Shown: in pieces, positions 62,648-64,000 of the stretch | Numbering within the stretch: the stretch's first letter is position 1 | How the letters are laid out: each line of letters begins with the position of its first letter | From: JAKFEW01 sp036675505 | GTDB taxonomy: Bacteria; Cyanobacteriota; Sericytochromatia; S15B-MN24; JAQBPE01 | NCBI GenBank assembly: GCA_036675505.1 | Contig: JAKFEW010000139.1 | Coordinates: 1 to 64,000 of the forward strand | Length of the DNA: 64,000 nt | Direction of reading: 5' to 3' | Translations under genes and position numbers: made by a program | The notes under the pieces: model-generated | Database searches by the model: none | Seen by the model: only the letters and a program-made list of their open reading frames with translations | Told to the model about the DNA's origin: nothing

Positions 62648-64000
62648 GCCGTCGGGAGCGTCAGCACCTGGCCGGGGAAAATGAACCGCGCGTCGCGGAT
62701 CTTGTCCTTGTTCATCTGCCAGATCGACGCCCAGCGCGTGCCGCTGCCGAGCTGGCTGCTCGCGATGGTGAACAGGCAGTCGCCCGGCTTCACGACGTAG
62801 GACGCGCCGCCCGCCTGCGTCGGCAGCACCAACGTCTGGCCGGCGCGGATGAAACGTGGATTCGTCACGCGATCGCGGTTCGCGGCGTAAAGCTGCGGCC
62901 ACTTCTTGGCGCTGCCCAGCGTGCGCTGCGCGATCAGCGAGAGCGAATCCCCCGGCTTCACGCGGTAGTAAGCGCCGCCGCCCTGGTGCGCCGATTCGAC
63001 GCGCGGCCGCGGCATGCGTCGGGGGATCGCGACGTGCGGCGTCTCGCGGGGCGCGGACGCGTGGCTGTCGCCGTGGGCCATCGCGGGGCGGCGCGGGCGC
63101 GCGGGCAGCGACATCGCGCCCTCGTGGGCCGCCGAAGGGGCCGCGTGGTGCGCCGCGGTCCGCACGGCGCCGTGGGCCCTGGGCGCATGGGCGGCCGGCG
63201 CGTGAGCGGCCGGCGCATGAGCAGGCGCGGCGTGGGCCGCGGCGGGGAGGGCCGCCGGCGCCTTGGGGCGCGTCGGCAGCTGGACCTCCGGCGAGGCGAC
63301 AGGATGGGCGATGCCCGGCACGCCATGCTCGTGCATGGTCGGCGAGGCGGCGCGGGCGTGGACCTCGGCGGCCTTGGTGGGCTTCGGCCGCACCGGCAGG
63401 CGGATGGTCGGCGCGGTCGGCCTGGTGGGCGGCTTGGGGGCAACGAGGTGCGGCGTGCCGTGGCCGTCGCCGCGGGCGACCTTGGGGCCCTCGGGGCCCT
63501 TGGGCGGCGTGGGGGCCTTGACCGCCGGCATCGCCTGCGGCTTCGACGCAGGCTTCGCGGGCGCCGGCTGGTGGCCGGCCCCGGCGCCGTGCGCGCCGGG
63601 AGCCGGGGCGGCGGCCATCGCGCCCTTGAGCGGTTTCATCGACACGATGTTGCGGCTCGAGAGCTGCGACCGGTCGAGCAGGTACATCTCGTAACCGTCC
63701 TTCTCGAGGCTGAGCAGGTCGGTTTCCATGAAGCCTTCGGCGAGCGTGGCCTGGCCCGTGGCGTCGGTGACGCCGAGCAGCCGCTCTTCCATCGTCTTGA
63801 TCTGAACGCCGGCCATGCCCTGGCCGCTCGTCGCATCGATGACGCGCACGACCGGGGCATTCGCGACGGCGTAGCCTTCCTCGTCGGCGGCCTGGGCTTC
63901 GCCGGCGAAGGGCAAGCCGGTGAGGAACATCAACAGCGCGGCCGAGACGCGGGAGGCGAAGCCGCCGAGGTGCTGGCGAATGCGGCGGGTGCGGCGGCGC
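62644..64000 (-). CDS. LysM protein with long Pro/Ala/His linker, 5'-partial at window edge
   Basis: The frame is open to the right window edge. Upstream of the TTG/ATG at 63933/63930 it continues with an arginine-rich n-region and a signal sequence (SAALLMFLTGLPFAGEAQA), so the true start lies beyond the window. After the signal come a carboxypeptidase-regulatory-like fold (VVRVIDATSGQGMAGVQIKT, about 85 residues), a long low-complexity Pro/Ala/His linker, and two LysM motifs (YYRVKPGDSLSLIAQRTLG and YVVKPGDCLFTIASSQLG). It binds peptidoglycan and is probably periplasmic. Confidence 0.85.
   Translation of the reverse strand, partial: RRRTRRIRQHLGGFASRVSAALLMFLTGLPFAGEAQAADEEGYAVANAPVVRVIDATSGQGMAGVQIKTMEERLLGVTDATGQATLAEGFMETDLLSLEKDGYEMYLLDRSQLSSRNIVSMKPLKGAMAAAPAPGAHGAGAGHQPAPAKPASKPQAMPAVKAPTPPKGPEGPKVARGDGHGTPHLVAPKPPTRPTAPTIRLPVRPKPTKAAEVHARAASPTMHEHGVPGIAHPVASPEVQLPTRPKAPAALPAAAHAAPAHAPAAHAPAAHAPRAHGAVRTAAHHAAPSAAHEGAMSLPARPRRPAMAHGDSHASAPRETPHVAIPRRMPRPRVESAHQGGGAYYRVKPGDSLSLIAQRTLGSAKKWPQLYAANRDRVTNPRFIRAGQTLVLPTQAGGASYVVKPGDCLFTIASSQLGSGTRWASIWQMNKDKIRDARFIFPGQVLTLPTA

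Overview
The window is 64 kb of high-GC bacterial DNA, densely packed with genes. Several proteins point to a diderm cell: a porin, a 1047-residue protein ending in an outer-membrane-type barrel, and about nine predicted lipoproteins. A spoVS homologue is also present. I cannot place the organism from sequence alone. A non-photosynthetic relative of Cyanobacteriota (Sericytochromatia/Melainabacteria type) or a deltaproteobacterial/myxobacterial lineage would both fit, and this is only a guess. There is one tRNA (Pro, GGG), no rRNA, no recognisable insertion sequence and no CRISPR array. Both window edges cut genes.

Layout. 1-5.4 kb: unrecognised proteins with proline-rich N-termini and a discoidin-domain lipoprotein. 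5.9-9.45 kb: a substrate-binding protein overlapping a hybrid-sensor-type histidine kinase, of visibly lower GC and probably acquired. 9.5-15 kb: an acetyltransferase, membrane/secreted proteins of unknown role, an SCP2 protein and an OPT transporter. 15-17.8 kb: cysD-cysNC for sulfate activation. 17.8-25.2 kb: an EF-hand protein, an ABC-F ATPase, an ArsR-AHSA1 operon with a clear operator, and an 898-residue protein of unknown role. 25.3-35.5 kb: TPR protein, membrane proteins, an EEP-fold phosphoesterase, alpha carbonic anhydrase, and many lipoproteins. 35.5-37.4 kb: a less GC-rich patch next to tRNA-Pro with a DUF4160-DUF2442 fusion and an orphan double-glycine leader peptide. 37.5-46.4 kb: redox flavoprotein, small proteins, NUDIX, TPR, DEAD-box helicase, O-methyltransferase. 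46.5-50.3 kb: an apparently Fur-controlled operon of porin, FMN-binding protein, PepSY-like membrane protein with a propeller, and ApbE. 50.2-56.6 kb: glycerate kinase, metallopeptidase-propeller-barrel protein, spoVS with a 54-bp tandem array, and a PGQ-repeat lipoprotein. 56.7-59.6 kb: gcvT-gcvH-gcvPA. 59.6-64 kb: an RCK channel-like protein, a soluble FlhA-type C-domain protein without its membrane half, and a LysM protein.

How the genes connect. The strongest functional units are cysD-cysNC (APS and PAPS synthesis), gcvT-gcvH-gcvPA (glycine cleavage; the P2 subunit is not in the window), the Fur-box operon (the FMN-binding protein carries a flavinylation motif and ApbE would attach the flavin; the PepSY-like protein could pass electrons across the membrane), and the SBP-kinase pair (ligand sensing). 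Many genes share an extended -10 promoter of the form TGnTAnnnT. In at least six cases it lies only 6-9 nt before the start codon, which predicts leaderless mRNAs.

Best candidates for something undescribed: the Fur-boxed porin/flavinylated-protein/PepSY-propeller/ApbE operon, the orphan soluble FlhA-C protein, the orphan double-glycine peptide, and the leaderless-promoter pattern.
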